Below are positions 34,427 through 44,330 of a DNA stretch of 64,000 bases, one piece after another. This stretch comes from Rhodococcus sp. 1163 (GTDB lineage Bacteria > Actinomycetota > Actinomycetes > Mycobacteriales > Mycobacteriaceae), in the NCBI RefSeq assembly GCF_002091985.1, contig NZ_MKKX01000028.1, positions 1 through 64,000 on the forward strand, in the 5' to 3' direction. Position 1 is the first letter of the stretch; the number at the start of each line of letters is the position of its first letter. Made by a program: the position numbers and the translations under genes. The notes beneath the pieces were generated by a model, which saw only the letters and a program-made list of their open reading frames with translations, was not told the DNA's origin and searched no databases.

Positions 34427-36478
34427 ATGTCACTTCCACTTAAAGGGCCGGACTATTTGATGTCGTCGACTATTGGTGTGCCTTCTCGCTGTACTGCTCG
34501 AATGGCCGCGATCAGCGGGATTGTTGCAATGATGGTCCTTTCTTCCGCGCCTGGAATCGCGCAAGCACAGGATGAAGACCCAGAAGAGACGAACCCGATC
34601 ACGTTGTCCCTCAGCGAGACCGGCCTGGGTGCTTCGATTGCGCTGAATGGGCTGAGTGGCCGTACTCAGGTCACCGTGCCGGTGCCACCGGGTACCGGGC
34701 CGTCGTCGTTGAATGCGGTGCTCACCGTCCCGGCCTGGCTCGATCGAGGTTGGATCGACGTGGAGTCCGGCAACCGGCCCATCTCACGTATCGCGCTCGG
34801 GGGCGACGCACCGACCATCCCGGTCTCCATCCCGCTGGCGGCAGTTCCAGTTGTCGACGGAGCGGTGACTCTCGATCTCGCGTCGACGCTGATTCCCGAC
34901 GCGGGCTTCTGCCCGAATGTCCTCGACGCGCAACTTCGACTCCTCGACGCCCGAGTCGATTACACCGGTGTGCCGTCGATCCCGCGAACGATCTCCGAGT
35001 TCCTGCCGCCGGTACTTCGGCAGCTCACAGTGTTCATGCCTGCCCAGCCGAACCGCGACATGATCTCCGCAGTGTTGACTCTGACGACTTCGGTGATCGA
35101 CTACTACGGTGCACAGCCCGTTCGGGTTCTCGTGCGTCCGGACACCGAATTGCAGGGGTCGCAACCGGACAAAGCGTTCGAACGGTCCGTCGTCGTGGCC
35201 GAGAACAACGACACCGGAGCAGAACTGATCTTTCCCCTCGATCAGTCACCTCCACGGCTGTTCGTCACCGGTAGCGGTACGGCGTTGACCGATCAAACCC
35301 GATTGATCACCAGCAGCATCTCCGAGTTGGCGGTGACGACCAAAGCACTCGCGGGAGCATCGGCTCCTCGAGCGGTCCTAGCACCCGACTCGACAACACT
35401 CGAAGACCTCGGAGTCGGAACTGTCACGGGGAAAGGCGACACCACCGCGACCGCGTCGATCACGCTCGATCAAGCGCGCCTCGGCCGCTCGGTCTCCGAC
35501 GTATCGCTGCATCTGACCGGAAATTACACACCGGGCGTCGGATCGATCACCGCCGGAGTGGGAGGCAAGACGATCGCGTCGTGGTCCGCCGACGATTCGG
35601 GTCGGTTGGATCAGTGGGTCGATATCCCGAACGCCGAGCTGCGGAAAGCCACCACCCTCGATGTCAGCGTCGACCACCCCGCAGATTCGGCCGCCGCATG
35701 CGGCACGCAGGCAGCATCGACGATCACGGTCGACGGTTCCACTGTCGTCCGATCCGCACCGTCCTCGACGCCGGCTCCGCTGGGATTCGGATCGCTACCG
35801 CAAGCCTTGATGCCGCAGTTCGACGTAGCGATGACCCAGGAAACCTTCGCCGACGCCGCCCGTGCGGTCTCGGTCGTGACCGGACTGCAGCGCCTGTCCG
35901 CCAGGCCGATCATGCCTCAGGTCGTCTCCCTCGACGACGCGCTCGCCAGCTCCGACCCGGCCGTCGTGATCGCCGCAGACGGTGGTCTACCGGACTCGCT
36001 TTCATTGCCGCTGTCCTCGTCCGGAGCTACGACGTTCTCGATCGCAACGCCGGAATTCACCGACACCGACACCTCGCTCACTGTTGATCCGGGGGTGCCT
36101 TACGCCAGCCTGCAGGTGACTACGACCGCGAACAACAAGGCACTGTTGGTGGCATCGTCGACAGGCAAAGGGGCGCGACTCGACGCACTTCTAAGTTGGC
36201 TCGACGCCGATCCGTCGCGTTGGTTCGGCCGCAACGGTGACATTCTCTTCGCTGTACCGGGAATCGAGCCGGTGTCGCTATCGAGCGGAAACCTGGCAGG
36301 GGACTCGACGGTGGAGTCGGCCGCCAGCGAGTCGGGTGTCGATCGCCTGAGCGTGACGCTTCTCGGAATTGCCGGTGCGGTATTGCTCGTCGCTCTCGTA
36401 GGGGCGGTCGTACTGGTTGTGCGCTCTCGCGGCTCGAGCCGCCGTCGCCACCGCCGTGACAATTCACCGCCGTCATGA
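34427..36478 (+). CDS. BcsB-like extracytoplasmic polysaccharide synthase subunit
   Basis: A 683-residue protein with an N-terminal signal or anchor (GIVAMMVLSSAPGIAQAQ), a large all-beta extracellular region, and a C-terminal helix (LLGIAGAVLLVALVGAVVLVV) with a basic tail. This is the BcsB layout: periplasmic carbohydrate-binding and flavodoxin-like repeats anchored by one helix next to the synthase. Blocks such as VTVPVPPGTGPSSLNAVL and FCPNVLDAQLRLLDARVDY fit the bacterial cellulose synthase subunit family. Its stop overlaps the start of the next gene (ATGA). The start could also be ATG 34460. Confidence 0.7.
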   Translation: MSLPLKGPDYLMSSTIGVPSRCTARMAAISGIVAMMVLSSAPGIAQAQDEDPEETNPITLSLSETGLGASIALNGLSGRTQVTVPVPPGTGPSSLNAVLTVPAWLDRGWIDVESGNRPISRIALGGDAPTIPVSIPLAAVPVVDGAVTLDLASTLIPDAGFCPNVLDAQLRLLDARVDYTGVPSIPRTISEFLPPVLRQLTVFMPAQPNRDMISAVLTLTTSVIDYYGAQPVRVLVRPDTELQGSQPDKAFERSVVVAENNDTGAELIFPLDQSPPRLFVTGSGTALTDQTRLITSSISELAVTTKALAGASAPRAVLAPDSTTLEDLGVGTVTGKGDTTATASITLDQARLGRSVSDVSLHLTGNYTPGVGSITAGVGGKTIASWSADDSGRLDQWVDIPNAELRKATTLDVSVDHPADSAAACGTQAASTITVDGSTVVRSAPSSTPAPLGFGSLPQALMPQFDVAMTQETFADAARAVSVVTGLQRLSARPIMPQVVSLDDALASSDPAVVIAADGGLPDSLSLPLSSSGATTFSIATPEFTDTDTSLTVDPGVPYASLQVTTTANNKALLVASSTGKGARLDALLSWLDADPSRWFGRNGDILFAVPGIEPVSLSSGNLAGDSTVESAASESGVDRLSVTLLGIAGAVLLVALVGAVVLVVRSRGSSRRRHRRDNSPPS

Positions 36479-38037
36479 CAGCCGATGCCGAGGCGGGACC
36501 CGACAACCTCGGGGAAGGGGACTCGAGCAGCGAGGACGTCGAACACGTCGATTCAACACCGGAGAGCAAGGGATGGAAAGCGCACCCGGCCAGGGTGATC
36601 GTGCTTCGGTGGCTTCTGCTCATCGGGTGCGTCGTGGTCGCGTTCTTTCCCACCTGGAAGCGAGTGTTGGAGGAAGCCTCGAACGGCGCCATCACCGCCT
36701 ATATTTTCGTGCTCCCGTTTCTGGCGGCGGTGGCAGCGCAGGGAGTGGCTCGCCGCCGGGCCGGGGAGTTGCCGATTCATGATCGACAGACCGACGTCAT
36801 TGTCGGCGGTCTCGCGTTGCTGGCATCGATCGCCGTCAAAGCCCTATGGTTGCCGCGTTACTCAGAGCAGTACGCACTCGCGCACCTCGATGTCCTGTCG
36901 GCGTTGGTGTTCTTCTTCGGCGGCGCGATCCTGTTGTTCGGTCTTCGGCCGGTCGGCCGATTCTGGTCGGTGTGGTTGCTGCTACTGGCATTGAGCCCGT
37001 TGATGTATCGGTTGGTTGCCATCAACGCCGGTGGAAGCCGATTCGCCTACGGCGCAGTGCTGGTGGTGTTGGGCGGGGTCGCAGGCGCGATAGCTGTCGG
37101 GCGTACCCGTCGTAGGGCGTGGCTCGGATTCGTCTGCACGGTGGTGACGGGGTTTGCGGTGCTGGCGTTCATCTTGGCCCTCTGGCCTCGAATCGATGTC
37201 GTTCTGATGCAGCTCATCCCGACGGTCGGTGCCTCGATGGTGATCGGGGTGGGGTTCTATTTGCTCTCCCGGCGCGGTGAGAGCAAGAGACCGTTGACGA
37301 AGGGCATGTCCTCGTCTTCGGCGAAACGGTCTCCGAGTTCGGCGATCATGGTGATCGTTGCTGCAGTGATCCTGCTCTTTCTCCCGCTGCCCGAGACAAC
37401 GGTCATCCCGGACACTGCCGGCCCTCCGGGATCGACGTCCGTGCCGTTGGTTCCGCCGACCGGGTGGAACCGGACAGCACTCCAATCGTACGACTGGGTG
37501 CGCTCGTACTTCGGACAAACAGCGACGCTGACCCGCCAGACGATGAAGGCCGAAGACGGAAACCCCGAGTGGGACATCCAATCACGACCACGAACTGTGG
37601 TCGTGGACGTCCTCTCCACCACCAACCGAGCCAGCCTGGCGATCTATCCGGAAAGCACTCTGTATCGGCTGAGCAATACCCGCACCAGCGATTCACTGCA
37701 GGTGCCACTCGGGCACGGAGTCACCGGAACCCTGTACACCTCGGTCAGCGACGCATTGTTGTTGACTTGGACGAAATTGGTCTTCACCTGGGTACGCGGT
37801 GACGTCACCCAGCGGGTCACGATCATCAGCGTGGACAATCACGAGGACGGCGCTACGTTCCCCCGGCCGATACCGTCGATGGCGTCGAACATCGGTACCA
37901 GTCTCGCAACCTTCCTTCGCGGCAATTCCATCATCGCCGACACGGAACCGGAGTACAAAGACCGCACGCTGCTGACCTCGTTCGGTACCGGTCTCGTTCG
38001 GGCTCAATGGAATGTCGATACCAGAGGTGGACAGTGA
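36475..38037 (+). CDS. Exosortase/EpsI-like multi-pass membrane protein
   Basis: A 520-residue protein. About eight hydrophobic helices (residues 40-300) resemble the exosortase N-terminal half, including ITAYIFVLPFLAAVAAQGVARRRAGEL and a following helix pair. After a ninth helix near residue 305 comes an extracellular domain of about 190 residues (LQSYDWVRSYFGQTATL to FGTGLVRAQW) whose size and place resemble EpsI. I do not see the A-C-S-G catalytic cysteine box of true exosortases, so it may be a scaffold rather than a protease. It lies between the BcsB-like gene and the GT2 gene with 4-nt overlaps on both sides, so it is part of the synthase complex by context. Confidence 0.6.
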   Translation: MTADAEAGPDNLGEGDSSSEDVEHVDSTPESKGWKAHPARVIVLRWLLLIGCVVVAFFPTWKRVLEEASNGAITAYIFVLPFLAAVAAQGVARRRAGELPIHDRQTDVIVGGLALLASIAVKALWLPRYSEQYALAHLDVLSALVFFFGGAILLFGLRPVGRFWSVWLLLLALSPLMYRLVAINAGGSRFAYGAVLVVLGGVAGAIAVGRTRRRAWLGFVCTVVTGFAVLAFILALWPRIDVVLMQLIPTVGASMVIGVGFYLLSRRGESKRPLTKGMSSSSAKRSPSSAIMVIVAAVILLFLPLPETTVIPDTAGPPGSTSVPLVPPTGWNRTALQSYDWVRSYFGQTATLTRQTMKAEDGNPEWDIQSRPRTVVVDVLSTTNRASLAIYPESTLYRLSNTRTSDSLQVPLGHGVTGTLYTSVSDALLLTWTKLVFTWVRGDVTQRVTIISVDNHEDGATFPRPIPSMASNIGTSLATFLRGNSIIADTEPEYKDRTLLTSFGTGLVRAQWNVDTRGGQ

Positions 38038-39530
38038 GCAGCACACCGCGGACGCCGCCGCGTGTCGGGGAAGAGACAGAGCAGTTTCGCGCGGAGGCGC
38101 TCGACGACGCCATCAACGGACTCGCCCGACGAAATCCACTGGCGTCGGCTGCGATCGCCTTCGTGCCGTGGCAGAAGTACACCGCCATCTCCATCGCCGT
38201 TCTCACGCTGGTGAGCGCCCTACTGAATCCTGTTCCGACACTGCTGGTGTTGACGGTGTTGTGCACGCTGGGCTACCTGGCGATGATGTTCGACCGCCTG
38301 TTGATCTTCTCCCGAGGGCTGGATGCCACGGCGATCGTGACGGTCACCGACGAGCAAGCACTCGCAATTCCGGACGAACTTCTCCCCGCGTACACGATCT
38401 TGGTCCCGGCATACAACGAGCCCGAGGTCGTCGGCGACCTCATCGCCGCCATGACCAACCTGAACTATCCGCCGGACAAGCTACAAGTGTTGCTGCTGTT
38501 GGAAGAAGACGACGACGTCACCATCGACGCGGCCGCGCGCAGCGGTGTCAGCCAGATAGTGGAGGTAATCCTCGTTCCGGCCGGCGACCCTCGGACCAAA
38601 CCGAAGGCCTGTAACTACGGACTGCATTTTGCGACCGGAACCATTGTCACGATCTTCGACGCCGAGGATCTCCCCGAACCTCTGCAGTTGCGTAGGGTTA
38701 TCGCCGCGTTCGACCGGCTGCCCGATACCGTTGCCTGTGTACAGGCAAAGTTGGCATTCCACAACGGCTCTCAGAATCTGCTGACCGGATGGTTCACTGC
38801 GGACTACGCGCTGTGGTTCGGCTACCTACTCCCCGGTTTGATGCGCAGTACCTCACCGATTCCGCTGGGCGGCACATCCAATCATCTGCGGCGCGACGTC
38901 ATCGAGCAGGTAGGCGCGTGGGACGGCTTCAACGTCACCGAGGATGCCGATCTCGGAGTTCGTATCGCCGCATCCGGTTACTCCACCGCGGTGCTGGATT
39001 CGATCACGCTCGAGGAAGCGAACAGTGACCCGATCAACTGGGTCAGACAGCGTTCACGCTGGTACAAGGGTTACCTTCAGACGTGGTTGGTGCATATGCG
39101 TCGACCCGTCGCTACCGTGCGTGCACTGGGCCCGGTCGGTACCTACCGGTTGACGTTGTTGTTGGCGGGTACTCCGATCAGTGCCTGCATCAACATGATC
39201 TTCTGGTTTACCACGGCCGCTTGGATTCTCGGGCAACCAGACCTCATAGCAGCACTGTTCCCGCCGTACATCTACTACTTCTCGCTGGTGTCACTGATCA
39301 TCGGCAACGTCGCGACCATCTACATGTACCTGATCGCCAGTAGGGAAAGCGACAACGCCTACCTTCTCGTTCCGAGCCTGACGATGCCGCTGTACTGGGT
39401 GATGATGAGCGTTGCCGCAATCAAGGGATGCTGGCAGCTCATCCGGAACCCGTCGTACTGGGAGAAGACATTTCACGGGCTGAACACCCCGACCGCGCCA
39501 GCCGTCGAGACCGAAGAGGCTCTTCCGTGA
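38034..39530 (+). CDS. Processive family-2 glycosyltransferase (cellulose-synthase-like)
   Basis: A 498-residue membrane GT2. Helices near residues 47-90 precede a catalytic domain with TILVPAYNEPEVVGDL, the acidic LEEDDDV, a DAED variant of the DxD site (IVTIFDAEDLPEP), TEDADLGVRI (TED catalytic base) and QRSRWYKGYLQTW (QxxRW acceptor motif). Several helices follow. These motifs mark a processive beta-glycan synthase of the BcsA/XagB type, but there is no PilZ domain, so c-di-GMP control is not expected through this subunit. The GTG start overlaps the previous stop. Confidence 0.88.
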   Translation: MSSTPRTPPRVGEETEQFRAEALDDAINGLARRNPLASAAIAFVPWQKYTAISIAVLTLVSALLNPVPTLLVLTVLCTLGYLAMMFDRLLIFSRGLDATAIVTVTDEQALAIPDELLPAYTILVPAYNEPEVVGDLIAAMTNLNYPPDKLQVLLLLEEDDDVTIDAAARSGVSQIVEVILVPAGDPRTKPKACNYGLHFATGTIVTIFDAEDLPEPLQLRRVIAAFDRLPDTVACVQAKLAFHNGSQNLLTGWFTADYALWFGYLLPGLMRSTSPIPLGGTSNHLRRDVIEQVGAWDGFNVTEDADLGVRIAASGYSTAVLDSITLEEANSDPINWVRQRSRWYKGYLQTWLVHMRRPVATVRALGPVGTYRLTLLLAGTPISACINMIFWFTTAAWILGQPDLIAALFPPYIYYFSLVSLIIGNVATIYMYLIASRESDNAYLLVPSLTMPLYWVMMSVAAIKGCWQLIRNPSYWEKTFHGLNTPTAPAVETEEALP

Positions 39531-41173
39531 GCTCTCGCGCACCGTGGACCGTCTTCACCGCATCGTTGGCGGGTTACCTTGCGATCGGGTTGACGCTGAG
39601 CCTGCGGTTCGGCTACCTACTCGGCGACGCATTGTCACGGACCTCGGCTGCACAGTCGGTTCTTCTGAGCCGCGACCCACATGTGTCCGCTATCGGATTC
39701 ATCTTCACCCCGCTGACTGCGTTGGCACAGTTGCCGATCGTTGCGTTGTCTTCGTGGTGGCCGGCGATCACCCGGTGGAACATCTCCGGGATCGTGGTCT
39801 CGGCAGTGTTCATGGCAGGTGCTGTGGTGATGGTGTACGGAATCTGTCGTGATCGGGGCCTCTCGACCCGGTATTGCACGATCGTCACGGTGGTGTTCGC
39901 GATCAACCCGATGATCGTCTTCTACGGTGCGAACGGCATGAGCGAAGCAGTGTTTCTGTTCTTCGTCTGCTGGGCGGTGCGGCGCCTGATCCGCTGGGTA
40001 CATACCGACGACGTCCACGATCTGGTCGTTGCCGGTATCGCGCTGGCACTGGCCTACCTCACCCGCTACGACGGCGTCGTCGCTATCGCCGGTGCCGCTG
40101 TGCTGGTCGCGGTGATCACGGTGATGCGAGAGGGCCGAGCGCAGTGGCGGACGATGATTCGCCGCGCCGTGCTCGACGGCGTGCTCGTGGCCGGGCCGGG
40201 TTTCGCCGCATTCGTGGTGTGGACCGGGACGAGTTGGTTGATCACCGGGGAAGCGTTGGCCCAATTGTCCTCGGGCTACGGCAATGCCGCGATTCTTGCG
40301 CAGTCCGGCGGTTCGACGGGAACAGCGCTGGGCAACACCGTGTTCGCGGTAACGGCGATTGTCGTGCTGGGGCCTGCGTTGTTGGTGGCCCTGCCGGTAT
40401 CGGCGGTCCTCGCACTACGGCGACGCGATCTGGAATTCTTGGTCGGCCCGGTCGTGTTCGGGGCAGTGCTCGCATTCCAGGCGGTCAGCTTCATCGGCGG
40501 CTCCACCTTCGGCTTTCTGCGGTTCTACATCTGCGCGATACCGCTTGCCGTGGTCGCCTTGGTGCAATTGGTTCCGCCGCGAGGCAACCCACACACGCGG
40601 CGAGAAGGTGCATTCCACCGTCCCCGGCCGGTACGAGCGATGGTGCCGGCAGGAGTCGGCGTCGGGCTGGTGGTGTTGTCGGTGCTGGCAGTGCCGGTCA
40701 CCGGCTGGGCGATGGTGCAGCCGAAGCTGGCCCCCCAGGAATACGCACTGGGATATCTACTGGATCCGACCCCCTCCGCCGAAGATGCCGATGCGGTCGC
40801 GGCCCGCTCGATCATCGACTCGTTCGTCACCGAACGCGAACTCGCCGCCTATCTGGATGCACAGAATCTGCCCGAAGGATCGGTTCTTCTCGACACCGTC
40901 TACGGGTTCGCGGTGGTCGCGGCGTCGTCGAATCCCAAGCAGTTCGTCGTTCCCTCCGACCAGGACTTCACCACGATTCTCAACGATCCTGCGGCAGCGG
41001 GAGTGAAGTACCTGCTGACGGTTCCCAACACCGGGCGTGGCGAATCCGACGCCGTCAACCGCAGATATCCGACGATCTACGACAACGGTGCCGCCATTTC
41101 CACACTCGCATTCGAGGTCCCCACTACGGGTGCAGATCAACCGAATTGGCGCATCTATCAGGTCGTCAATTGA
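39527..41173 (+). CDS. GT39-like membrane glycosyltransferase
   Basis: A 548-residue, roughly 10-11-helix membrane protein of the ArnT/PMT mannosyltransferase-like superfamily. An early loop after helix 1 has LSRDPHVSAIGFIFTPLT, in the place of the usual acidic loop, and NPMIVFYGANGMSEAVFLFF is a typical second block. YLTRYDGVVAIAGAAVL is another conserved spot. The C-terminal 130 residues are extracytoplasmic. It probably transfers a polyprenyl-linked sugar to the product made by the GT2. The GTG start overlaps the GT2 stop; it ends the operon. Confidence 0.75.
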   Translation: MSSRAPWTVFTASLAGYLAIGLTLSLRFGYLLGDALSRTSAAQSVLLSRDPHVSAIGFIFTPLTALAQLPIVALSSWWPAITRWNISGIVVSAVFMAGAVVMVYGICRDRGLSTRYCTIVTVVFAINPMIVFYGANGMSEAVFLFFVCWAVRRLIRWVHTDDVHDLVVAGIALALAYLTRYDGVVAIAGAAVLVAVITVMREGRAQWRTMIRRAVLDGVLVAGPGFAAFVVWTGTSWLITGEALAQLSSGYGNAAILAQSGGSTGTALGNTVFAVTAIVVLGPALLVALPVSAVLALRRRDLEFLVGPVVFGAVLAFQAVSFIGGSTFGFLRFYICAIPLAVVALVQLVPPRGNPHTRREGAFHRPRPVRAMVPAGVGVGLVVLSVLAVPVTGWAMVQPKLAPQEYALGYLLDPTPSAEDADAVAARSIIDSFVTERELAAYLDAQNLPEGSVLLDTVYGFAVVAASSNPKQFVVPSDQDFTTILNDPAAAGVKYLLTVPNTGRGESDAVNRRYPTIYDNGAAISTLAFEVPTTGADQPNWRIYQVVN

Positions 41174-41198
41174 GGCGAACCGATACAGCGTTGCTCGA

Positions 41199-42203
41199 CT
41201 ATCGACCGGCGGCGTCGTATGCCGCGCCCTGAACCCCGACGAGGTCTACGAGGTCTCGCTGGGCAATGTTCATGTCCACCTGATGAATTCCCCAGTTCGG
41301 GGCCGGCACTGCCGGGATGAGCGAGGCCCCGGGCCCGTCGACCATGAGAACGCGCGGGCCCTCGCCGGTTGTGCACCGAGCATGGAAGCCGTCGACTTCC
41401 TGACCCGCGAGAATTCCGTGAATGGGAGCGTCGGCGTTCTCGCGCAACGACCCCGGATTGGTGCACAGCACCTCGACGTCGGGTCCGGCCGTATTCGGCG
41501 GCAGACCGAACCGTGCGTCTTCCGGTGCGGGATTCGAGAATGCCGAATAGGCGACGACACAGCCGGTCTGCGTCGAGTCGGTGCATGCGGGCACAGTATC
41601 GAAGTCGCCTCCCACACCCTCGCCCTTGCGGACGAGCACGTTCCCGCCGATCAGCAGCGCCGAGACCAGTTTCGATTGGGCCGGCTGACCATCGATGTGA
41701 TCGGCGATCAGCTTCCGCAGGACGAAAGTGCCCTGGGAGTGTCCGATGAGGACCACGCCACGGCCGTTGTTGTGGTGCTCGAGGTAGTCGTCCCAGGCAT
41801 TCTCGATGTCGGCGTACGCGAGATTCCCTGCGGCGGTGCGCTCGTCGGCGGTCCCGGCGAACAATGCTCGCAAGGTGGTCTGCCGGTACACGGGCGCCCA
41901 TACGTTGCAGTTCTCTCCGAAAGGAGCGGCCTGCAGGGCTGCCACTGCGCGCAATTCAGGAGAGGTATCGAAGTTCGCGTTGGTGCTCTGTTGCAACGAT
42001 GCGGTGGGGTAGACGTAAAAGCAGTCGATCGGAGCGCCCGACCTACCGCCGCACGGGTCGCCTTGCTGGCCGGGCTCACACAGCCAGGTCGTCGTCGTTG
42101 CGGGAGCAGGTTCGGCGGACACCGGAGAAGCGACCATAGCGAAGAACATCATGGCCAGCACACCGGCGCGAAGCACCAGACCGGCAGGACGTGGGATCGG
42201 CAC
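41199..42203 (-). CDS. Secreted DUF3089 family alpha/beta hydrolase
   Basis: A 334-residue protein with a signal peptide (VLRAGVLAMMFFAMVASPVSA). DUF3089 hallmarks are DCFYVYPTASLQQSTNAN near residues 60-77, NVWAPVYRQTTLRALF, and the nucleophile elbow RGVVLIGHSQGTFVL. Six or more Cys indicate disulfides. It is likely an esterase or lipase acting on cell-envelope or external lipids. It is convergent with the exopolysaccharide operon. Confidence 0.83.
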   Translation of the reverse strand: MPIPRPAGLVLRAGVLAMMFFAMVASPVSAEPAPATTTTWLCEPGQQGDPCGGRSGAPIDCFYVYPTASLQQSTNANFDTSPELRAVAALQAAPFGENCNVWAPVYRQTTLRALFAGTADERTAAGNLAYADIENAWDDYLEHHNNGRGVVLIGHSQGTFVLRKLIADHIDGQPAQSKLVSALLIGGNVLVRKGEGVGGDFDTVPACTDSTQTGCVVAYSAFSNPAPEDARFGLPPNTAGPDVEVLCTNPGSLRENADAPIHGILAGQEVDGFHARCTTGEGPRVLMVDGPGASLIPAVPAPNWGIHQVDMNIAQRDLVDLVGVQGAAYDAAGR

Positions 42204-42263
42204 GAGGCTGACGATAGCAGGGCAGGTGCCTGGCCACGGGGAGTCGGGGAAACGCCTCCGAAA

Positions 42264-44330
42264 CTACCGATCTTCCTCGCTCGCGCCCCGAGGCAGCCTG
42301 TCTGCGCCCCAACTGCGTTCGATGAATCCGATGATGTTCTCGACATCTTCCGCCGGAATCTTGTCCGGCTCACCTTCCTCGAGCGGGTCGGCGTGGAAAA
42401 TATAGAGGCGAGAGGCGAACTGGTCGAACGGCAGTGACCCTTCACCGGCTCGTTCACCGTTTCCTGCGGTCCCGACGACGACCCCGTCACCCCAATCCTG
42501 GCCGCTGTCGTTGTTCGGGTTGAAGAAATAGACCCGCATGATGCCGTCGGGATCAGCGGTGACACGCAGGATGGCGATCGCATGCCAGCCGATGTAGCGG
42601 GCCGCACTGTCGGTCACGGCGACGCCGGCCGGTTGCGGGTGAATCAGCGGCTGACCACCGTTGTACGCAGGGTGATAGGAGGCGTGAAACTGCCGAATGA
42701 AGTCGTCGAGGTCGATCAGATTTCCGGTCGCGACGTCGACGTTGATGTGGAATTCCCGTGCGGACCACCAGCCGTGGAACTCCGGATTGACCCAGCGATG
42801 CGGGTCGCCTTCACGGTCGGCGCAGCGTCGGACCATCTCTGCGTAAATTCGGTCGAGGTGCGGTACCAACAGCAACGACACCGGATCGAGGTCGATCGGA
42901 TCGGTGGTCGCGACGCCGCCCACGCTGTCGGTCGAGGAGATCGGTTGCCCTTCGAAGTGCATGACGATCTCGTCGTCACGTGCAGCCCAAACGACCATCT
43001 GCAGCAGGTAGTCCGGGTCGTTGTACGCCCACATGGACAGTGCTCGCGCAGACTGGCACGTGGGATTGTCGCCTTGGCCGACGCCGAGTGGTTGACCGAG
43101 CATCGACAACAGGCCGCCGAGCAACCGCGACTCCGGATCGGGACCCGGACCGAATGCGGTAAGCAACCTCTCGCGCACCTTCGGTGACAGCTTCAGTGAA
43201 ATCTGCCGCCACAGGGACGGGACGACCGGCGGCTCGTAGAGCGTCCCCCGGTCGAGGAGCAGCGCCAGGCCGTACAGGCACTGCGCTGTCTCCGGGTACA
43301 CGGTTTCGGAAACGAGTCGCTGAACCAGTTCCGGATATCGCTGCAGACAAGTTCTGCCGGTGTCGGACAGCCCGAGCGCCTCGGCGAGCACGAAACTGTT
43401 GTTCTCCACGAGGTAACGCATGAGGGTCGCGTGGTAGGGCGAGACCAACCCGGTGTCGTGCATTGCCCGGGCGAAACCGCGTGCCTCGAACTGCAGAGCT
43501 TCCGAATCCATGACCTCGAGCCGCGACCGGTAGACGTCGACTCCGGGGTCTTCCCGGCATGCTTCGGTAGTGCCGAACAGTGCCGTGATCAACCGGTCGA
43601 GACCCTGCCCGGACGTACCGAGATCCACGGTGGGGTCGTCGCGGTAGATCGCGATGCGGGTGACCATCGCCTTGACGTTGTCCACCTGAATCGGGCGTTG
43701 ACGCAACACCCGCCAGATCTCCTCGAGGAGTTCGTCGAGCACGCTGTCGTAGCCGATCTGTTCGGCGACGTAACCGAACAGATCGCGAATGAGATGAGCT
43801 GTGCGGCCGAGTCGAACTCGCTCTGCCTCCGATGGCGCCGTGAACAACACTTCGAGGTTCATCGCGAGCACCTGGGACAGGAACCGGCGAGCATCTTCCG
43901 GCGTCACCGCCGGGTGGTCATACTCGCCGGCAACGATTGCCACCATCCGAAGTTCACTCGTCGCTTCGAGTACAACGGTGTCGTTGTTGCCGCTACGCAG
44001 GCTCGGGCCGACGAACGACGGAACGAGGATGTCCGGTTGCGCCCAGTCCGATCCCGCGAACAGTCCCGCGTTCTCGAGGAATTCGGCACGCTCCCGAATC
44101 GCTGCACAGCCGCCGGGTTGCGACAGCACTCGATGCAGCGAGTCGAGGACGCGTCGGAGCTTGGAGCTCTTGGTGAACTCCGGCGCGGTGGCGAACGCCT
44201 CGGCTGCGTGATCGAGTTGCGCGAGACGCGAAGTCAATGCTCGATCGGCCGGTGAAGTGGTGTCGGTGGCCGCCGGTTCTTCCGTCGACTGTGCCGGTGG
44301 CGTGTGGTCGTCCCCGAATTCGTGCCTCAC
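42264..44330 (-). CDS. Large protein with papain-like Cys-His-Asn signature
   Basis: A 688-residue cytoplasmic protein with no recognised family. Residues 1-30 are disordered and acidic, 35-400 mostly helical. The last 280 residues contain what looks like a cysteine-peptidase triad: C425 in GDNPTCQSARALSMW, H583 in RYIGWHAIAILRV and N604/N606 in RVYFFNPNND. The order and strand context (Cys at a helix start, His on a strand, Asn just after the next strand) is that of papain/C39-like folds. Its GTG start overlaps the end of the ATP-grasp gene (GTGA), so the two products are made together and probably act on one substrate. Confidence 0.6.
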   Translation of the reverse strand: MRHEFGDDHTPPAQSTEEPAATDTTSPADRALTSRLAQLDHAAEAFATAPEFTKSSKLRRVLDSLHRVLSQPGGCAAIRERAEFLENAGLFAGSDWAQPDILVPSFVGPSLRSGNNDTVVLEATSELRMVAIVAGEYDHPAVTPEDARRFLSQVLAMNLEVLFTAPSEAERVRLGRTAHLIRDLFGYVAEQIGYDSVLDELLEEIWRVLRQRPIQVDNVKAMVTRIAIYRDDPTVDLGTSGQGLDRLITALFGTTEACREDPGVDVYRSRLEVMDSEALQFEARGFARAMHDTGLVSPYHATLMRYLVENNSFVLAEALGLSDTGRTCLQRYPELVQRLVSETVYPETAQCLYGLALLLDRGTLYEPPVVPSLWRQISLKLSPKVRERLLTAFGPGPDPESRLLGGLLSMLGQPLGVGQGDNPTCQSARALSMWAYNDPDYLLQMVVWAARDDEIVMHFEGQPISSTDSVGGVATTDPIDLDPVSLLLVPHLDRIYAEMVRRCADREGDPHRWVNPEFHGWWSAREFHINVDVATGNLIDLDDFIRQFHASYHPAYNGGQPLIHPQPAGVAVTDSAARYIGWHAIAILRVTADPDGIMRVYFFNPNNDSGQDWGDGVVVGTAGNGERAGEGSLPFDQFASRLYIFHADPLEEGEPDKIPAEDVENIIGFIERSWGADRLPRGASEEDR

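Noticed and set aside
41037-42437. 466-residue plus-strand open frame
   Set aside because: Antisense shadow of the DUF3089 hydrolase gene, which has a signal peptide and GHSQG motif on the other strand.
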